From: Saccopteryx bilineata
Taxonomy: Eukaryota; Chordata; Mammalia; Chiroptera; Emballonuridae
DNA: 64,000 nucleotides
Assembly (NCBI RefSeq): GCF_036850765.1
Contig: NC_089492.1
Coordinates: 72,232,482-72,296,481, forward strand
Reading direction: 5' to 3'
Part shown: piece by piece, positions 11,537 through 22,780 of the stretch
How the letters are laid out: the number at the start of each line of letters is the position of its first letter
Numbering within the stretch: the stretch's first letter is position 1
The notes under the pieces: model-generated
What the model was told of the DNA's origin: nothing
The model's database searches: none
Seen by the model: the letters and a program-made list of their open reading frames with translations, nothing else
Translations under genes and position numbers: made by a program

Positions 11537-12502
11537 TTACTTGTGGTGTTGTTTTCTTTTGTTCTTTGAATCTGGTTGGAAAACCCCCCTTAGTATTTCC
11601 TGGAGTGGGGGCTTTCTGTTGATAAATTCTCTCATCTTTTCTGTATTTGTGAATGTTTTTATATCTCCTTCATACTTGAAGGATAGCTTTTATGGGTATA
11701 GTATTCTTGGCTGAAAGTTCCTCTCTTTCAGGGCTTTAAATATTGGGGTCCACTCTCTTCTAGCTTGTAGAGTTTCTGCTGAGAAATCTGATGATAATCT
11801 AATAGGCCTTCCTTTATATGTTGTATTCTTCTTTTCCCTGGCTGCCTTGAGAATTTTTTCTTTGTCATTGGTTTGTGTCATCTTTATTATGATGTGCCTT
11901 GGAGTGGGTTTGTTGGGGTTAAGAAAACTTGGTGTTCTGTTTGCTTCTTGAATTTGAGGCTTTAGTTCCTTCCACAGGCTTGGGAAGTTCTCGTCTATTA
12001 TTTGTTTGAGTATATTCTCCATTCCATTTTCTTTCTCTTCTCCCTCTGATATACCTATTATTCTTATGTTATTCTTTCTGATGGAGTCAGACAATTCCTG
12101 TAGGGCTTTCTCATTTTTTATTATTCTTGAGTCTCTTTCTTCTTCTCTCTGTTGTGCCTCAAGTTGTTTGTCTTCTATTTCACTAATCCTATCTTCAATC
12201 TGGGCTGTTCTGTTAGCTAAGCTTGTTACCTCGTTTTTCAGCTCGTGAATTGAGTTTTTCATTTCTGTTTGATTTGTTTTTATAGTTTCAATTTCCTTGG
12301 TAATATATTCTTTGTGTTCATTGAGTTGTTTTCTGATCTCCCTATATTGCCTTTCTGTGTTTTCTTGTATATCTCTGAGTATTTTTAAGATTTCTAGTTT
12401 AAATTCTCTGTCATTTAGCTCCAAGGCTTCCAATATGTTAAGTCTTTTCTCCATAGATTTTTCCACATCTATTTGTGTTACCTCTCTTTCTTTTGTATCC
12501 AT
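11537..12502 (-). pseudogene. L1 ORF1 (RNA-binding coiled-coil protein) with premature stop
   Basis: The frame opens with MDTKEREVTQIDVEKSMEKR. Residues 35-140 are rich in heptad-like Leu, Ile, Glu and Lys and would form the trimeric coiled coil. An RRM-like part starts at NIRIIGISEGEEKENG (about 146-161), and the C-terminal domain follows to ARREWTPIFKALKERNFQPR. A TAA at 11690-11692 ends the product after 270 residues. The same frame stays open for about 50 more codons to a second TAA at 11537-11539, so the expected protein is about 320 residues. The lost part is the end of the C-terminal domain used for RNA binding and chaperone activity. No frameshift is seen. Confidence 0.93.
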
Positions 12503-14908
12503 AATATTCTATTTCCTCTTTCTTATCGGCATCTGAGGGTGGTCTTATTGATAGCACTAATTAGAATTAATAAAGAGTAAAAAGAAAAAAAAAAAAGGGT
12601 AAAACACCCCACAAAAAAAAACAGTAATAATTTATTATTTCCCCCTTTTTTTCTCTCTTCTCTTTCCCTCCTCTCCCCTCCTCAGGGAAATATCGTGCCT
12701 ATAATGGAGGGCCTGATTTGGGGTGAAGAGTTCAAGGGGCAAAAAAAGGGAGTAGGGACCTACTAAATGCAAAAAAAAAAAAAAAAAAAAAAGGGAAGAA
12801 AATCTTAGACAAGCATAAGATGATTTGCTTGTAAGTGATGGTCAACTAAGAGATATAATGAGAGGGATAAGAGGGAATCAGAAAAAAGGACCAAAAAAGA
12901 ATAGTAAAGAAGAAAAAATAAAAATAATAAGTAAAAATCTGTTGTATTAAGTGGAGCGAAGACTAAATACAATGGAGACCTTGGGTTGGGAGGACCCAAA
13001 ATGCCACAAAAGTAAACAAACAAGAGAAAAAAAATATAAAAACAAAAGCAAAAAAGAGAAATAAAGCCAAAAAAAAGCCTTGAGTCCCAAATTAACTAAT
13101 TTGTTCGTGATTGAGGATTATATGGGAGGAAAGTAAAATGAGAAAAGAAAAAACAAATAGAAAGGAAAAAATAAGAAAAAGAGAAAAACGAAGGAAGAAA
13201 TAAAATAGGAGGAGAAAAAAACAAAATAAAGCAAGACAAAAAAAAAACAAAACAAAAGAGGAGAGAGTGAGAGTTAAGTGTTTTGGAGTATAACCTTAAA
13301 GGAGGGTGAGGATGAAGAAGAAAAATAAAATGCAACACTCATGGGTAGTGTAGTTCAAGAAAGGGGAAGCATAAGATGGGCAGAGAATAGAAGGACTGAG
13401 GTGGAGGAAATAAAGGCAAAAAGATAGAAGAAACAAACAACAACAACAACAACAAACAAAAAAAATTAGTGGATCAAGTTGTAAAGTCTGTGGGTTTTTC
13501 TTGATTTTGAGAGGTTAACTTCTTCCTTTTTCTTTTCTCTCCCTCTTCCTAGTCGGTGCCTCTGAACCCCAGGCTCTGCCCCTGTGTCACTCTTAGGTAG
13601 GGATTTGCAGTTGATGGGATTCTATGGCAATGTCATATAATTGGCTTTAGTCTTGCTGGAAGTAAAGGCTTGTTGGCGTTTGCAGGGTCCAATGATGAGA
13701 GAGTTTGCTTTCCTGGATTCTCTCTCCTAGTCCCCCCTTTCTGAATTAGCAGCCTGGTGATCCAGCTATAAGGCTGCAACTGCTTCTGCCTGGGGAGTAA
13801 GAGGCTCAAAGAGCTGGGAAATCCCCACTCTATCCCCACTCAGTGCAAGGCTTTGGGAAAGGCTCTGAGAGTCAGGGCCTCCAGTGTAATCAGGCGGGGG
13901 TGGGAGTCAATTGTTGTCAAGGTGACTGTTCAGCGCCTATCATTTAGTTGGACCTCTCAACCCAGGCTTTCCACACTTTGTAGCCTGTTTTTGCAGGGAA
14001 GAAGAGGCACTAGTCTCTGCTTACGACTAGTGTAGTATAGACCTTATTATCTGCCAAGTCCTTCTTGTTAGCGTTTATCCCTGAATATGGAGGCTCTATC
14101 AATCAGAAGTTGCCCCCGCCCCTTTAGCGAGAGGCACTAAAAAATATCACGCCTCTTGTCTTGGATCGCTGAACTGAGAGAGATCTTATCAATTAGAACC
14201 GAGGGTGCGCAGATTTTATGGGTTAAGCTAATTTCAGTGATTGGGTCGCAGCTGTGTTTCCGAAAGTATTTTAGGCTGCCTGCGCGCGCCCCTCCCCCAA
14301 CGCTTGATTGTTAGCTTGAATGGCTGGGTGAGGTGCCCCGCCCACGGAGAGAATCTCCCAAGCCTCTCCCGCTCGCCCCGCCGCTGGCGGCTGGACCACA
14401 CCAGGCGCAGGATAATGGAGTCCCCTGGGTGTGCGGGCCAGTAAGGCGCCCTGGGTGCATGGAATGCCCAAGGCACGCGCGCGAATGGGGCGCTCCGGGC
14501 ACCGGTGGCCGGCAACCCCCACTCGCAGTGTGCGGGCCGCTGGGAACGTCAGCGGTGCTCAACCAGACCGGGCGCACGCGCGGCGGCTCGTGGCGGTCGC
14601 TCGCGGTGGCGGTTCGCGGGGGTTCGCGGCAGCTCGCGGGGGCTCGCGGCGGCTTGCGGTTCCCAAGTATATGGGCTGACTCACCGCAGGCGCACTCCCT
14701 GGCGGCTTGAATGAACGTCGCTGCGGTAGCTTCCTCCACACCCTCGTCTCTCAGATTCAAGTGATAACAGTCCTTTTGCTTTCAGTTTGTGTGGAACTCC
14801 GGAATGCTCCGAGGATAAATTTTTCTGTTTCTAGTTGATAAATTTGTTGTGATTTAGGGGAGAGCTGTCGGACGCGCTTCTCACGGCGCCATTTCCGTGA
14901 CGTCACTC
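12503..14908 (-). promoter_or_regulatory. L1 5' UTR and internal promoter
   Basis: About 2.4 kb precede ORF1. The part next to ORF1 (12540-13480) is purine-rich on the plus strand, with runs of A. The distal part (about 14100-14760) is strongly GC- and CpG-rich. At the extreme 5' end there is a perfect palindrome TGACGTCA (14898-14905), the CREB/ATF-type site, and an ATGGC core 15-25 bases inside the element (minus strand, about 14887-14892), the core of YY1-type sites known in other L1 promoters. Open frames of 60-149 codons within it are CpG-island artefacts. Confidence 0.8.
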
Positions 14909-14923
14909 TGTTGTAGCACTTTA

Positions 14924-15138
14924 ATTGTTCATTGATTGCTTTCTCATATGTGCCTTTACTGGGAGGCTACAGCAGAGCAAGTGACCTCTTGCTCAAGCCA
15001 GCGACCTTAGGCTCAAGCTGGTGAGCCTTGCTCAAACTGGATGAGCCTGAGCTCAAGCTAGTGACCTCGGAGTTTCGAACCTGGGTCTTCCACGTCCCAG
15101 TTTGATGCTCTATCCACTGTGCCACCGCCTGGTCAGGG
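14924..15138 (-). mobile_element. SINE (GCCTGACCAGG type), antisense, 5' part split by L1
   Basis: This completes the SINE begun at 6920: ATTGTTCATTGATTGCTTTC, then the body, then the reversed promoter head ending CCACCGCCTGGTCAGGG. The region after it (TAGCCTCCTTATTTTATTT) resembles the sequence before 6920 (TAGCCTTTTTATTTTTATTT), the likely SINE target duplication. Confidence 0.9.
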
Positions 15139-15622
15139 TAGCCTCCTTATTTTATTTACTCTTATTTTTCAGTACAGTTTTTGACAGTAAATTAATCATA
15201 TATATAGGATGTTAATATAAGACAATGCTGTATAATAGAGAGACAGAGACAGATCCTGTTACATCAAAATATTCTTTGTAGTCATATGTACTACTAGTTC
15301 TATTTCTGATTGTTTAGAACTAAAATCATGCTTTTTAAATTTATTTTGACTATCATTTAAGTCTCAGTTCACTTGATATTCAGGGATTTTTAAACATAAG
15401 ATATGTATTTTTACAGGTTCATTCATATTGTGACAAATAGTAGAATTTTTTTCTATTTAAAGGCTGAGTAATATTTCATTGTATGTCTGTGCCACATTTT
15501 CTTGATGCATTCAACTGTTGATGGATCTAGAAAACATTATGCTAAATAAATTAAGTCAGTCACAGAACAAATATTGCACGTTTCTTGTTATATGAGGTGT
15601 CTAAATAAAGAGTCAAGATTTA
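15139..15622. mobile_element. Old L1 3' fragment with an inverted 5' part
   Basis: Positions about 15380-15530 read as antisense L1 (GGCTGAGTAATATTTCATTG). Positions 15531-15615 read as sense L1 (ATTATGCTAAATAAATTAAG). Such a switch is typical of twin priming. The sense 3' UTR continues after the SINE and hAT insertions, at 16389. The first 240 bases are unassigned. Confidence 0.55.
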
Positions 15623-16053
15623 GCCTGACCAGGCGGTGGCACAGTGGATAGAGCCTCAGACTGGGAAGCAGAAGACCCAGGTTCAAAACCCTGAGGTTGC
15701 AAGTACCAGCTTGAACTCAGAATCTGTGGCTTGAGCATGGGATCATAGATATGACCCCATGGTCGCTGGCTTGAGCTCAAAGGTCTCTGGCTTGAAGCCC
15801 AAGATTGCTGGCTTGAGCCCAAGGTTGCTGGCTTGTGCAAGGGGTCACTGGCTCAGCTAGAGCTCCCCAACCCCTGGTCAAGGCACATATGAGAAAGCAA
15901 TCAATGAAGAACTAAGGTGTTGCAACGAAGAATTGATGTTTCTCATTATGTCTCTCCTTTCCTGCTTGTCTGACCTTATCTGTCCCTTTCTCTGTTTCTA
16001 TCACAAAAAATAAAATAAAATAAAATAAAATAAAATAAAATAAAATAAAATAA
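15623..16053 (+). mobile_element. SINE, GCCTGACCAGGCGGTGG type, sense
   Basis: The head GCCTGACCAGGCGGTGGCAC and box GGTTCAAAACCC are followed by a body of repeated GGCTTGAGC-like units, ACTAAGGTGTTGCAACGAAG, a CT-rich part and an (AAAAT)n tail at 16006-16053. The target duplication AAGATTTAG lies at 15615-15623 and 16054-16062. Confidence 0.92.
16006..16053 (+). repeat. (AAAAT)n microsatellite in a SINE tail
   Basis: About nine uninterrupted AAAAT units form the 3' tail of the SINE. Shifting of this unit is expected to make the locus length-variable. Confidence 0.95.
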
Positions 16054-16074
16054 AAGATTTAGAAGGGAGTAGAC

Positions 16075-16388
16075 CAGGGGTCCCCAAACTGCAGCCCCCT
16101 GAGGCCATTTATCTGCCCCCGCCGCACTTCCCGAAGGGGCACCTCCTTCACCGGTGGTCAGTGAGAGGAGCATAGTTCCCATTGAAATACTGGTCAGTTT
16201 GTTGATTTAAATTTACTTGTTCTTTATTTTAAATATTGTATTTGTTCCCATTTTGGTTTTTTACTTTAAAATAAAATATGTGCAGTGTGCATAGGGATTT
16301 GTTCATAGTTTTTTTTTTATAGTCTGGCCCTCCAACGATCTGAGAGACAGTGAACCGGCCTCATGTGTAAAAAGTTTGAAGACCCCTG
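16075..16388 (+). mobile_element. Non-autonomous hAT element, CAGGGGTCCCCAAACT family
   Basis: The 314-bp element begins CAGGGGTCCCCAAACTGCAG and ends AGTTTGAAGACCCCTG, so the ends are inverted repeats. Flanking octamers GAGTAGAC (16067-16074) and GATTAGAC (16389-16396) differ at one base, as expected for an old 8-bp hAT duplication. It has no coding capacity. Relatives lie at 33155 and 39148. Confidence 0.9.
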
Positions 16389-16790
16389 GATTAGACAGTA
16401 GAAACGTTTTTAGCAAAGTTGGAATAGGAGGGTATGGGGAGTTGTTCAATGGGTGTAAAGTTGCAGTTACACAAAGTGAATAAGCCCCAGAGATCTGCTG
16501 TGCAACATGATGCCTAGAGTTAACAATAACATATTATGTACTTAAAAATTTACTAAGAGGATAGGTCTCATGTTGTGTTCTTATCACAAAGGACCAACAA
16601 AAAACAACAGAAACACAAAGAAACTTTTGGAGGTGATGGATATGTGTATTACCTGGATTGTGGTGATGGTAAACTCAGTGTATAAGCATGTCCTAACTCA
16701 CCAGTAGTATACATTAGTTGTACCCAGTGTTTGGTATACCATTTATATTTTATAAAGCTGGAAAAAGTGTTACTTTTGCTCATATTCTAA
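16389..16790 (+). mobile_element. Old L1 3' UTR, sense
   Basis: It includes ATGGGTGTAAAGTTGCAGTT, TAACAATAACATATTATGTAC and GGAGGTGATGGATATGTGTA, which fit the 3' UTR of old mammalian L1 families. It continues the L1 interrupted at 15622. Confidence 0.65.
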
Positions 16791-17030
16791 AATACCCAAT
16801 GGTTGCCTACAATAATGTAAATATTGGACAAGAGGCTTTGAGATTTGTTACTCTTTTCAATTTCTCAGAAACATATTAATGCAACTTTATAATTAAGGGT
16901 TTTATAAGCAAAGCAAGTCATTGGCTATCATTTATTCAATGAGCATGTATTAATTACTTGCAATGGGCTGGAGGCATAGGCATGGATCTGATGTCCTGAA
17001 ATATTAGGTATTCATAAAAAAAAGCAGTTA

Positions 17031-17212
17031 GCTTGACCCGTGGTGGCGCAGTGAATAAAGCGTCGACTTGGAAATGCTGAGGTCGCCAGTTCAAAACCCT
17101 GGGTTTGCCTGGTCAAGGCACATATGGGAGTTGATACTTCTAGCTCCTCCCCCCCTTCTCTCTCTCTCTCTCCCTTTCTCTCTCCTCTCTAAAATGAATA
17201 AATAAAATTTTT
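17031..17212 (+). mobile_element. SINE, GCYTGACCYGTGGTGG type, sense
   Basis: It has the same layout as the copy at 1546: GTGGTGGCGCAGTGAATAAA head, TTGCCTGGTCAAGGCACATA, CT-rich body and AATAAATAAA tail. The target duplication AAAAAAAGCAGTTA lies at about 17017-17030 and 17213-17226. Confidence 0.9.
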
Positions 17213-17226
17213 AAAAAAAGCAGTTA

Positions 17227-18465
17227 ATCAGTAGCTGGATTACTTTTCACATCCATGAATTGACCTTTGATGAAATAAAGTCTCTTTCTGGTCCTGGACT
17301 ACCTAAATTAAGTCAAATCAGTCTCTTTCAGTGGACTGAAGCTTCTATTATACATCATTCATTTTTACACAAAGTTTCTGAACCGTTTCTGTACTGGGTT
17401 TCTTATACCTGACTTTTGAATGTACTATAGCAAGTCTAGGACTCCAGTCTGGATAATAATTCCCATTATGACCTCTTCCCTGTGACTTCCTCAGCCTTCC
17501 AGGATAGTGGAGGAACCCTGGACTAAGAGTCTATTCCCTTACATAATGACAGTTTTATTTTCCTTTTCATAATGAGAAATAAGCAGATCTTAAGGTAAAT
17601 GATACTACTGACTGGAATCAGGGCCAGCAGCTAGTGCAGAGATGGGCTCGGTGACGCGGAAGCACATGTCCTCTGACCTGGGTGTGCATTCCCAGGGGGC
17701 TCATCTATTTCCCAGCAGGTTGCTAGATGTGTTCTTACTACAAAGTAGTTAAATTGATACAAAATTCTATGTTTTACAGTTTCATTTGCTTATTGAATAA
17801 GCTTTATAATCCATCACTCAGTTTTCACTACACCATGACTATTTTGGGGGTCATTTTCATATACATATTATATATACACTGCTTTTTGTTAAGCAAAAGT
17901 TAGCCTGCAAAGGAAAACCGGAATAGTCTGGCCTCACCTCTGCCACCCACAGAAGTGGAAAACATTTGAATATTTTCTTTATTTTTTTCTTCTTCAGAGC
18001 TTCTAATGTGGTTGCTCCGTCTTTGACCTAAATCTTAAGTAATTTTTAGAGCAGAGTTCCTTTGTGAAGTCCTGATTTGAGGGAAAGAAAAAGCCCTGTC
18101 ATTTCAGTAGTTATTAAATTTTATGTAATACTTCTATATGTTAAAACTTGAAACAGAATGTTCTAGGTAACAGAGTACAGAAACATTAACAATTAATTCA
18201 TTCATTAAAAATACTTATCCAATATTTACTGAGTATTTTTATGTGCTAGACAGGGGCAAACCTGGCTTTGTGGAGCTTGAGGCTCTTGCTATTTGGGTTG
18301 CCTCCACTAGATAAGGGGTACAAAAATAGGACTGCTAAGTTAAATATAGGAGTAAAGGTTTTATTTAGAATAAAAATATTAAAATAAAGCCAAAAGCCTA
18401 CAAATGCCACAAATATTACAAAATCCAAAATATAATTTATTAATTAATTAAATAACACTATTTAT
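17227..18465. other. No recognised feature
   Basis: About 1.2 kb of apparently unique sequence with only short open frames. Nothing assignable was seen. Confidence 0.4.
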
Positions 18466-18773
18466 ATATTGGATGAGAGGAGGGGAGATAGAGAGACAGA
18501 CTTGCATGGGCGTGACCTGAATCCATCCGGATCCATTTGGAAAACTCATCTGGAGCTGATGCTCAAATCACCAGGGCTATCCCTCAGTGCCTGCGGCTAA
18601 CACTCAGACCAATCAAGCTATTGGCTGAGGGAGGGGAAGAGGGAGAGAAGGGGAGAGGGAGAAGAAGAAAAGTAGCTAGTCAGTTCTCATGTGTGTCCTG
18701 AGTGGGAGTTGAACCCAAGGGGTCCATATGCTGCGCTGACACTTTATCCACTGATCCAACCAGCCAGGGCCTA
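18466..18773 (-). mobile_element. SINE, long type variant, antisense
   Basis: In reverse it begins GGCCCTGGCTGGTTGGATCA, with a B box GGGTTCAACTCCC and a CT-rich body. The 3' half is a diverged version of the long type (AGCCAATAGCTTGATTGGTC). It sits only about 20 bases from the next antisense SINE. Confidence 0.85.
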
Positions 18774-18793
18774 TAATATTTCTTATACATTTT

Positions 18794-19153
18794 TTTTTTA
18801 CTAAGTTCAAAGCAGGAAGACAGTCAGACAGACTCTCACATGCTCCCAACCAGGATCCACCCAGAATGTGAACCAGGGAGCAATGCTCTGCCCATCTGGG
18901 GTGTTGCTCCGTTGTGGCTGGAGCCATTCTAGTCCCTGAGGTGGAGGCCATGGAGCCATTCTCAGTGCCCGGGGCCAACTTTGCTCCCATGGAGCCTTGA
19001 CTGAGGGACAAAAAGAGAGAGATAGAGAGAAAAGAGAGGAGGAAGGGTGGAGAAGCAGATGGGCACTTCTCCTGTGTGCTCTGGCCGGGAATCCAGCCCT
19101 AGACTTTCAAATGCCAGGCCAACGCTCTACCGCTGAGCCAATCAGCCAGGGCC
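18794..19153 (-). mobile_element. SINE, long type, antisense
   Basis: Reverse of the long type from its T-rich tail through GCTCCCATGGAGCCTTGACT to the head (ACCGCTGAGCCAATCAGCC). The flanks TTCTTATACATTTTTTTT and CTCTTATATATTTTTTTT look like an aged target duplication. Confidence 0.88.
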
Positions 19154-19291
19154 TCTTATATATTTTTTTTAATTGCATGCACTTTGATAGCCTTTTATAT
19201 AACAATTATTTTATAATATTTTCAGGAGAGAAAAAATATAATTCTATTTTTCTTCTAGCCCAGTGGAGCAATTTTAAAAAATATTACCCTT

Positions 19292-19685
19292 GCCCTGGCC
19301 GGTTGGTTCAGTGGTAGAGCGTTGGCCTGGTGTGCAGAAGTCCCGGGTTCGATTCCCGGCCAGGGCACACAGGAGAAGCACCCATCTGCTTCTCCGCCCC
19401 TCCCCCTCTCCTTCCTCTCTGCCTCTCCCCCTCCTGCAGCCAAGGCTCCATTGGAGCAAAAATGGCCCGGGCGCTGGGGATGGCTCCTTGGCCTCTGCCC
19501 CAGGCGCTAGAGTGGCTCTGGTCCCAACAGAGCGACGCCCCAGAGGGGCAGAGCATCGCCCCCTTGTGGGCAGAGCGTCACCCCCTGGTAGGCATGCCGG
19601 GTGGATCCCGGTCGGGCGCATGTGGGAGTCGGTCTGACTACCTCTCCCTGTTTCCAGCTTCAGAAAAATACAAAAAAAAAAAAAA
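19292..19685 (+). mobile_element. SINE, long type, sense, well preserved
   Basis: A nearly intact copy: GGTTCAGTGGTAGAGCGTTG (A box) and GGGTTCGATTCCCGGCCAGG (B box), GCTCCATTGGAGCAAAAATG in the body, and CCAGCTTCAGAAAAATAC before the A tail. The target duplication ATTACCCTTG lies at 19283-19292 and 19686-19695. Several overlapping 60-124 codon frames on both strands are by-products of its high GC content. Confidence 0.95.
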
Positions 19686-19695
19686 ATTACCCTTG

Positions 19696-20055
19696 ATCAT
19701 TTAGAAAGTTTTATTTGAGCCTCACAAATAATGTTTAATAATTTCATAGAAAATCCTATAATTGTTGCCAACTTTGAGAAACTCCAATTAAGTTTATTTT
19801 ACATCTCTCCTACTAAAGGCAGTCTAAATGTCTTTGCAATTCAAATTCCTATTAGGAGAATTTAAAAAACATAGCCACTCTATCACACCCTGATAGAAGA
19901 AGTGTGACAGAGAAGTTAAACTGAGAAGACAGTATTCTTAGCCAAATGTAGTTGAAGTATCTTAGTTTTGCAAATTTTACCAAAAAAAAAAAAATGACTG
20001 TGGCCTTTCCCATTGTTAGGGCCTTTCCCATCATGCCCAGGTGCAGTGGCTACGC
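19696..20055. other. No recognised feature
   Basis: AT-rich sequence between a SINE and an old L1. Nothing was identified. Confidence 0.4.
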
Positions 20056-20620
20056 TGTGGGGAAGAGTGCAGCACCCTTGTCTTGTTCCAAATTAAAGAG
20101 AAAGAGTTGACCTTTCCCCAGCACATTACCTTAGTTATAGCATTTTCTGTAGACGCCATTTGTCAGATTAAGGAAGCTCCCTTCCATTTCTAGTCTGTGG
20201 ATCATTTTTACCATAAGTGGGTGTTGAATTTTGTTAACTGCTTTATCTGTATCTCTTGCAATGGTCGTATGGTTTTTTTTTTTCCTTTCTTTTTTCTTTT
20301 TTTATTAAGTTGATCTGATTCAGGATAAATCTTGCTTAGTCATAAAGTATTAAACATTTTATACATTTTTTGGATTCATTTTGATAATATGTGGCCTTTT
20401 TCCCTATGTTCATGGGGGACTGATCGGTAATACTCTTTTTTTATTATATGTGTGTATAAAAGTATATTTGGTAATTTCTGTGTCAGGTTTTGCTATGAAG
20501 GTTATACTAGCCAGCTAAAATAAAACTAAAATAAAATTGTTTCTTTCTAAATGAATTTTGCAATATTGCTATTGGATTGTTTTTAATATAAATAATTAGT
20601 TACCATGTCAGTGGACTCTT
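20056..20620 (-). mobile_element. Old L1, antisense, ORF2 polymerase region
   Basis: On the plus strand CACCCTTGTCTTGTTCCAAA, TTTGTTAACTGCTTTATCTG and GTGTCAGGTTTTGCTATGAA follow the order of a reversed L1 polymerase region. Heavily decayed, no open frame. Confidence 0.7.
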
Positions 20621-21254
20621 TCTTAAACAAGGTAGCAGTAGAAGCACCACAGAGAGAATGGAAGTTTCACAAGTAAAGTTCTCTTCTCTTACCACCTGTC
20701 TCTTCTCTCGTTTTCTTCTTTCATCCCTCCTTCCATCTTTCTCTAATTCTTTGAATTATTAAACATCTGGAGCAAAGCATTTGTTTAGGAATGTTTCATT
20801 AAAGCAAGTGAAGCTATTCAACACTTAGCCTTATATATTCATGATACTTTAGATTCTATGCCCAACCAGAAGGAGAGTATTTTGAGATAGTTAAATCATA
20901 CATATACTAATTATCTCTGTAGAAAGAGGTGTTTGTTAAACATGCACATTTCTGTTTAACAATCCCTTCTATTCTGACCTGAGTCTCTGATCTGGTGGAA
21001 AATCATGTCAACTTGCTCACAACTTACTGAAAGGATGAAAGAAATATAGACATCATAATGCTCACCAATTTCCATACTAGCTCTCTAATCTCCAGGAAAC
21101 TTTATGCCTTCACTGGAGAAAAGCTACTTTGCATTCTTAGATGGGATAGTAATACTAATATTAATAGCAGCTAATATTTACTAAGTTTTTGTGTGTTTTT
21201 TTCTGACATTGACATATAGTAATTTTCTTCTCATAATAAATCTGTTAAGTAATA
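20621..21254. other. No recognised feature
   Basis: About 630 bases with no assignable repeat or gene. One CT-rich stretch lies at 20690-20750. Confidence 0.4.
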
Positions 21255-21270
21255 CCATCTCCATTTTTTA

Positions 21271-21663
21271 TTTTTTATTTTTATTTTTTTTCTGAAGCTG
21301 GAAATGGGGAGAGACAGTCGGACAGACTCCCACATGCGCCCGACAGGGATCCACCCGGCACGCCCACCAGGGGCGACGCTCTGCCCACCAGGGGGCGATG
21401 CTCTGCCCCTCTGGGGCGTCACTCTGCCACGACCAGAGCCACTCTAGCACCTGGGGCAGAGGCCAAGGAGCCATTCCCAGGGCCCGGGCCATCTTTGTTC
21501 CAATGGAGCCTTGGCTGCGGGAGGGGAAGAGAGAGACTGAGAGGAAGGAGTAGGGGGTGGAGAAGCAAATGGGTGCTTCTCCTATGTGCCCTGGCTGGGA
21601 ATCGAACCCGGGTCCCCCACACGCCAGGCCGATGCTCTACCGCTGAGCCAACCGACCAGGGCC
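21271..21663 (-). mobile_element. SINE, long type, antisense
   Basis: Reverse of the long SINE, from CTGAAGCTGGAAATGGGGAG to the head ACCGCTGAGCCAACCGACCA. The target duplication CCATCTCCATTTTTTA lies at 21255-21270 and 21664-21679. Confidence 0.93.
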
Positions 21664-21679
21664 CCATCTCCATTTTTTA

Positions 21680-22290
21680 AAGAGAAAACAGAAGTATAGA
21701 GAAATTAGATAACCTATTCACATAGCCACAGTGACAGAATTTCTTAGACAATAACTTGTTGTTAAGGAAACAATAGTAATGAGAATCTGACTTAATGTTA
21801 ACACACTAACTTTGAGAAGAGTTATAAAATTTGGAAGAAAATTATTATATTTTATTTTATTAGTTCCTCCTCATTTTTTAGTAAGATTTTTTTCAAGTGA
21901 TGGAAACTCAATTCAAATTAACTTAAGCGATATAATACATTTGTTGATCATGAAACTTGGAAAAAGCCAGAGAGGTTTGTCACAGAATCAACAATGAAAT
22001 GATTCCTGGGAGAATGATGGTGTCAGGAATAAGTCTTGGTTTGAGAGTTCCTGGATTTTTTTCTCTCTTCTTTCCTCTACCCTTTCCTCTTCATCTCTCC
22101 ACTTGTCTCTTCTACATTTAAATGTGAGATTCACTATTTTCTATTATGAATAAAAATCTCATGTGGTGACTGCATAGCCGCAAGGATTTCTAACTCTGGA
22201 GGAAGAGAAGAACTTGACCTTCCCACAATGCAGACAGTTCTGAGAAAAGCTCACATGTTGTTTGTCTTACTAAAAATTCAGCAGATTAAA
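21680..22290. other. No recognised feature
   Basis: About 600 bases of AT-rich sequence. Nothing was recognised. Confidence 0.35.
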
Positions 22291-22405
22291 ATGATACAGA
22301 TTTATTGTTTCTGTTTCTGCAGGTCAAGAATCCAGGCCTGGCTTAGTTGACCTTCCGGTTCAGGGTACTTCACAAGGTTGCACTCCAGTTGTCGGTCGAG
22401 CCATG

Positions 22406-22527
22406 CCTATCACCATTGCCATATTCTTTTGGTTAGAAGTAAGGCACAGTTCCTTTTCAATCTTAAGGGAAGGAAATAACCCAGATACTTTAATGCCAGG
22501 AATGGGGATGATTTGTTGCCACCTATC
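22406..22527 (+). repeat. First copy of a 121-base direct duplication
   Basis: CCTATCACCATTGCCATATT to TTGTTGCCACCTAT is repeated at 22781-22901 with one substitution (G against C near position 80). Both copies resemble old L1-related sequence. The surrounding 200 bases are not repeated. Confidence 0.9.
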
Positions 22528-22780
22528 TGACAGGTCAGCTGGGGAGGGCTCTGCTTTGAAGCTCACAGGGTGGTGGGCTGGCTGCACGTCTCTGAACTCT
22601 GTAGGACTGAGGGCCTCCATTTCTTGCCATCTATCTGAAAGAGACTGCCTCATTTTCTTGCCACGTGGGCCTGGCAGTATGATGGCTTACTTCCTTAAAG
22701 CTAGCAAGGAAGGGAGTTAACAGAGGTTCCTAGCAAGATAGGAGTTGCAATCATATGCAATATAATCACGCAAATGACAT

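Larger units (their letters stand above)
7045..14908 (-). mobile_element. Full-length L1 retrotransposon, antisense
   Basis: This is a complete L1 of about 7.9 kb. In transcription order it has a 5' UTR (14908-12503), ORF1 (12502-11537), a spacer, ORF2 (11211-7384), a 3' UTR and an A-rich tail. It is flanked by a perfect 15-bp duplication, TGTTGTAGCACTTTA, at 7030-7044 and 14909-14923, and lies inside an antisense SINE. Only one in-frame stop is visible in each ORF. It is therefore a fairly young copy, but not predicted to move on its own as read. A segment of about 58 bases lies between a first A-rich stretch (about 7103-7123) and the final tail, which looks like a 3' transduction. Confidence 0.95.

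Noticed and set aside
12805..13338. Minus-strand frames of 72 and 80 codons
   Set aside because: They fall in the A-rich part of the L1 5' UTR and encode strongly biased hydrophobic sequence. No evidence for a third L1 ORF.
14234..14760. Several long frames, up to 149 codons
   Set aside because: CpG-rich L1 5' UTR with few stop codons. No protein family is recognisable, and the frames overlap on both strands.
19274..19704. Overlapping open frames of 62-124 codons on both strands
   Set aside because: They lie in a GC-rich SINE, and similar frames recur in other copies (27081-27656, 21231-21673, 43912-44224, 50784-51157). They are repeat artefacts.
22360..22720. Frames of 97 and 105 codons on opposite strands
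   Set aside because: They span a duplicated old L1-like segment and overlap each other. No family is recognised.
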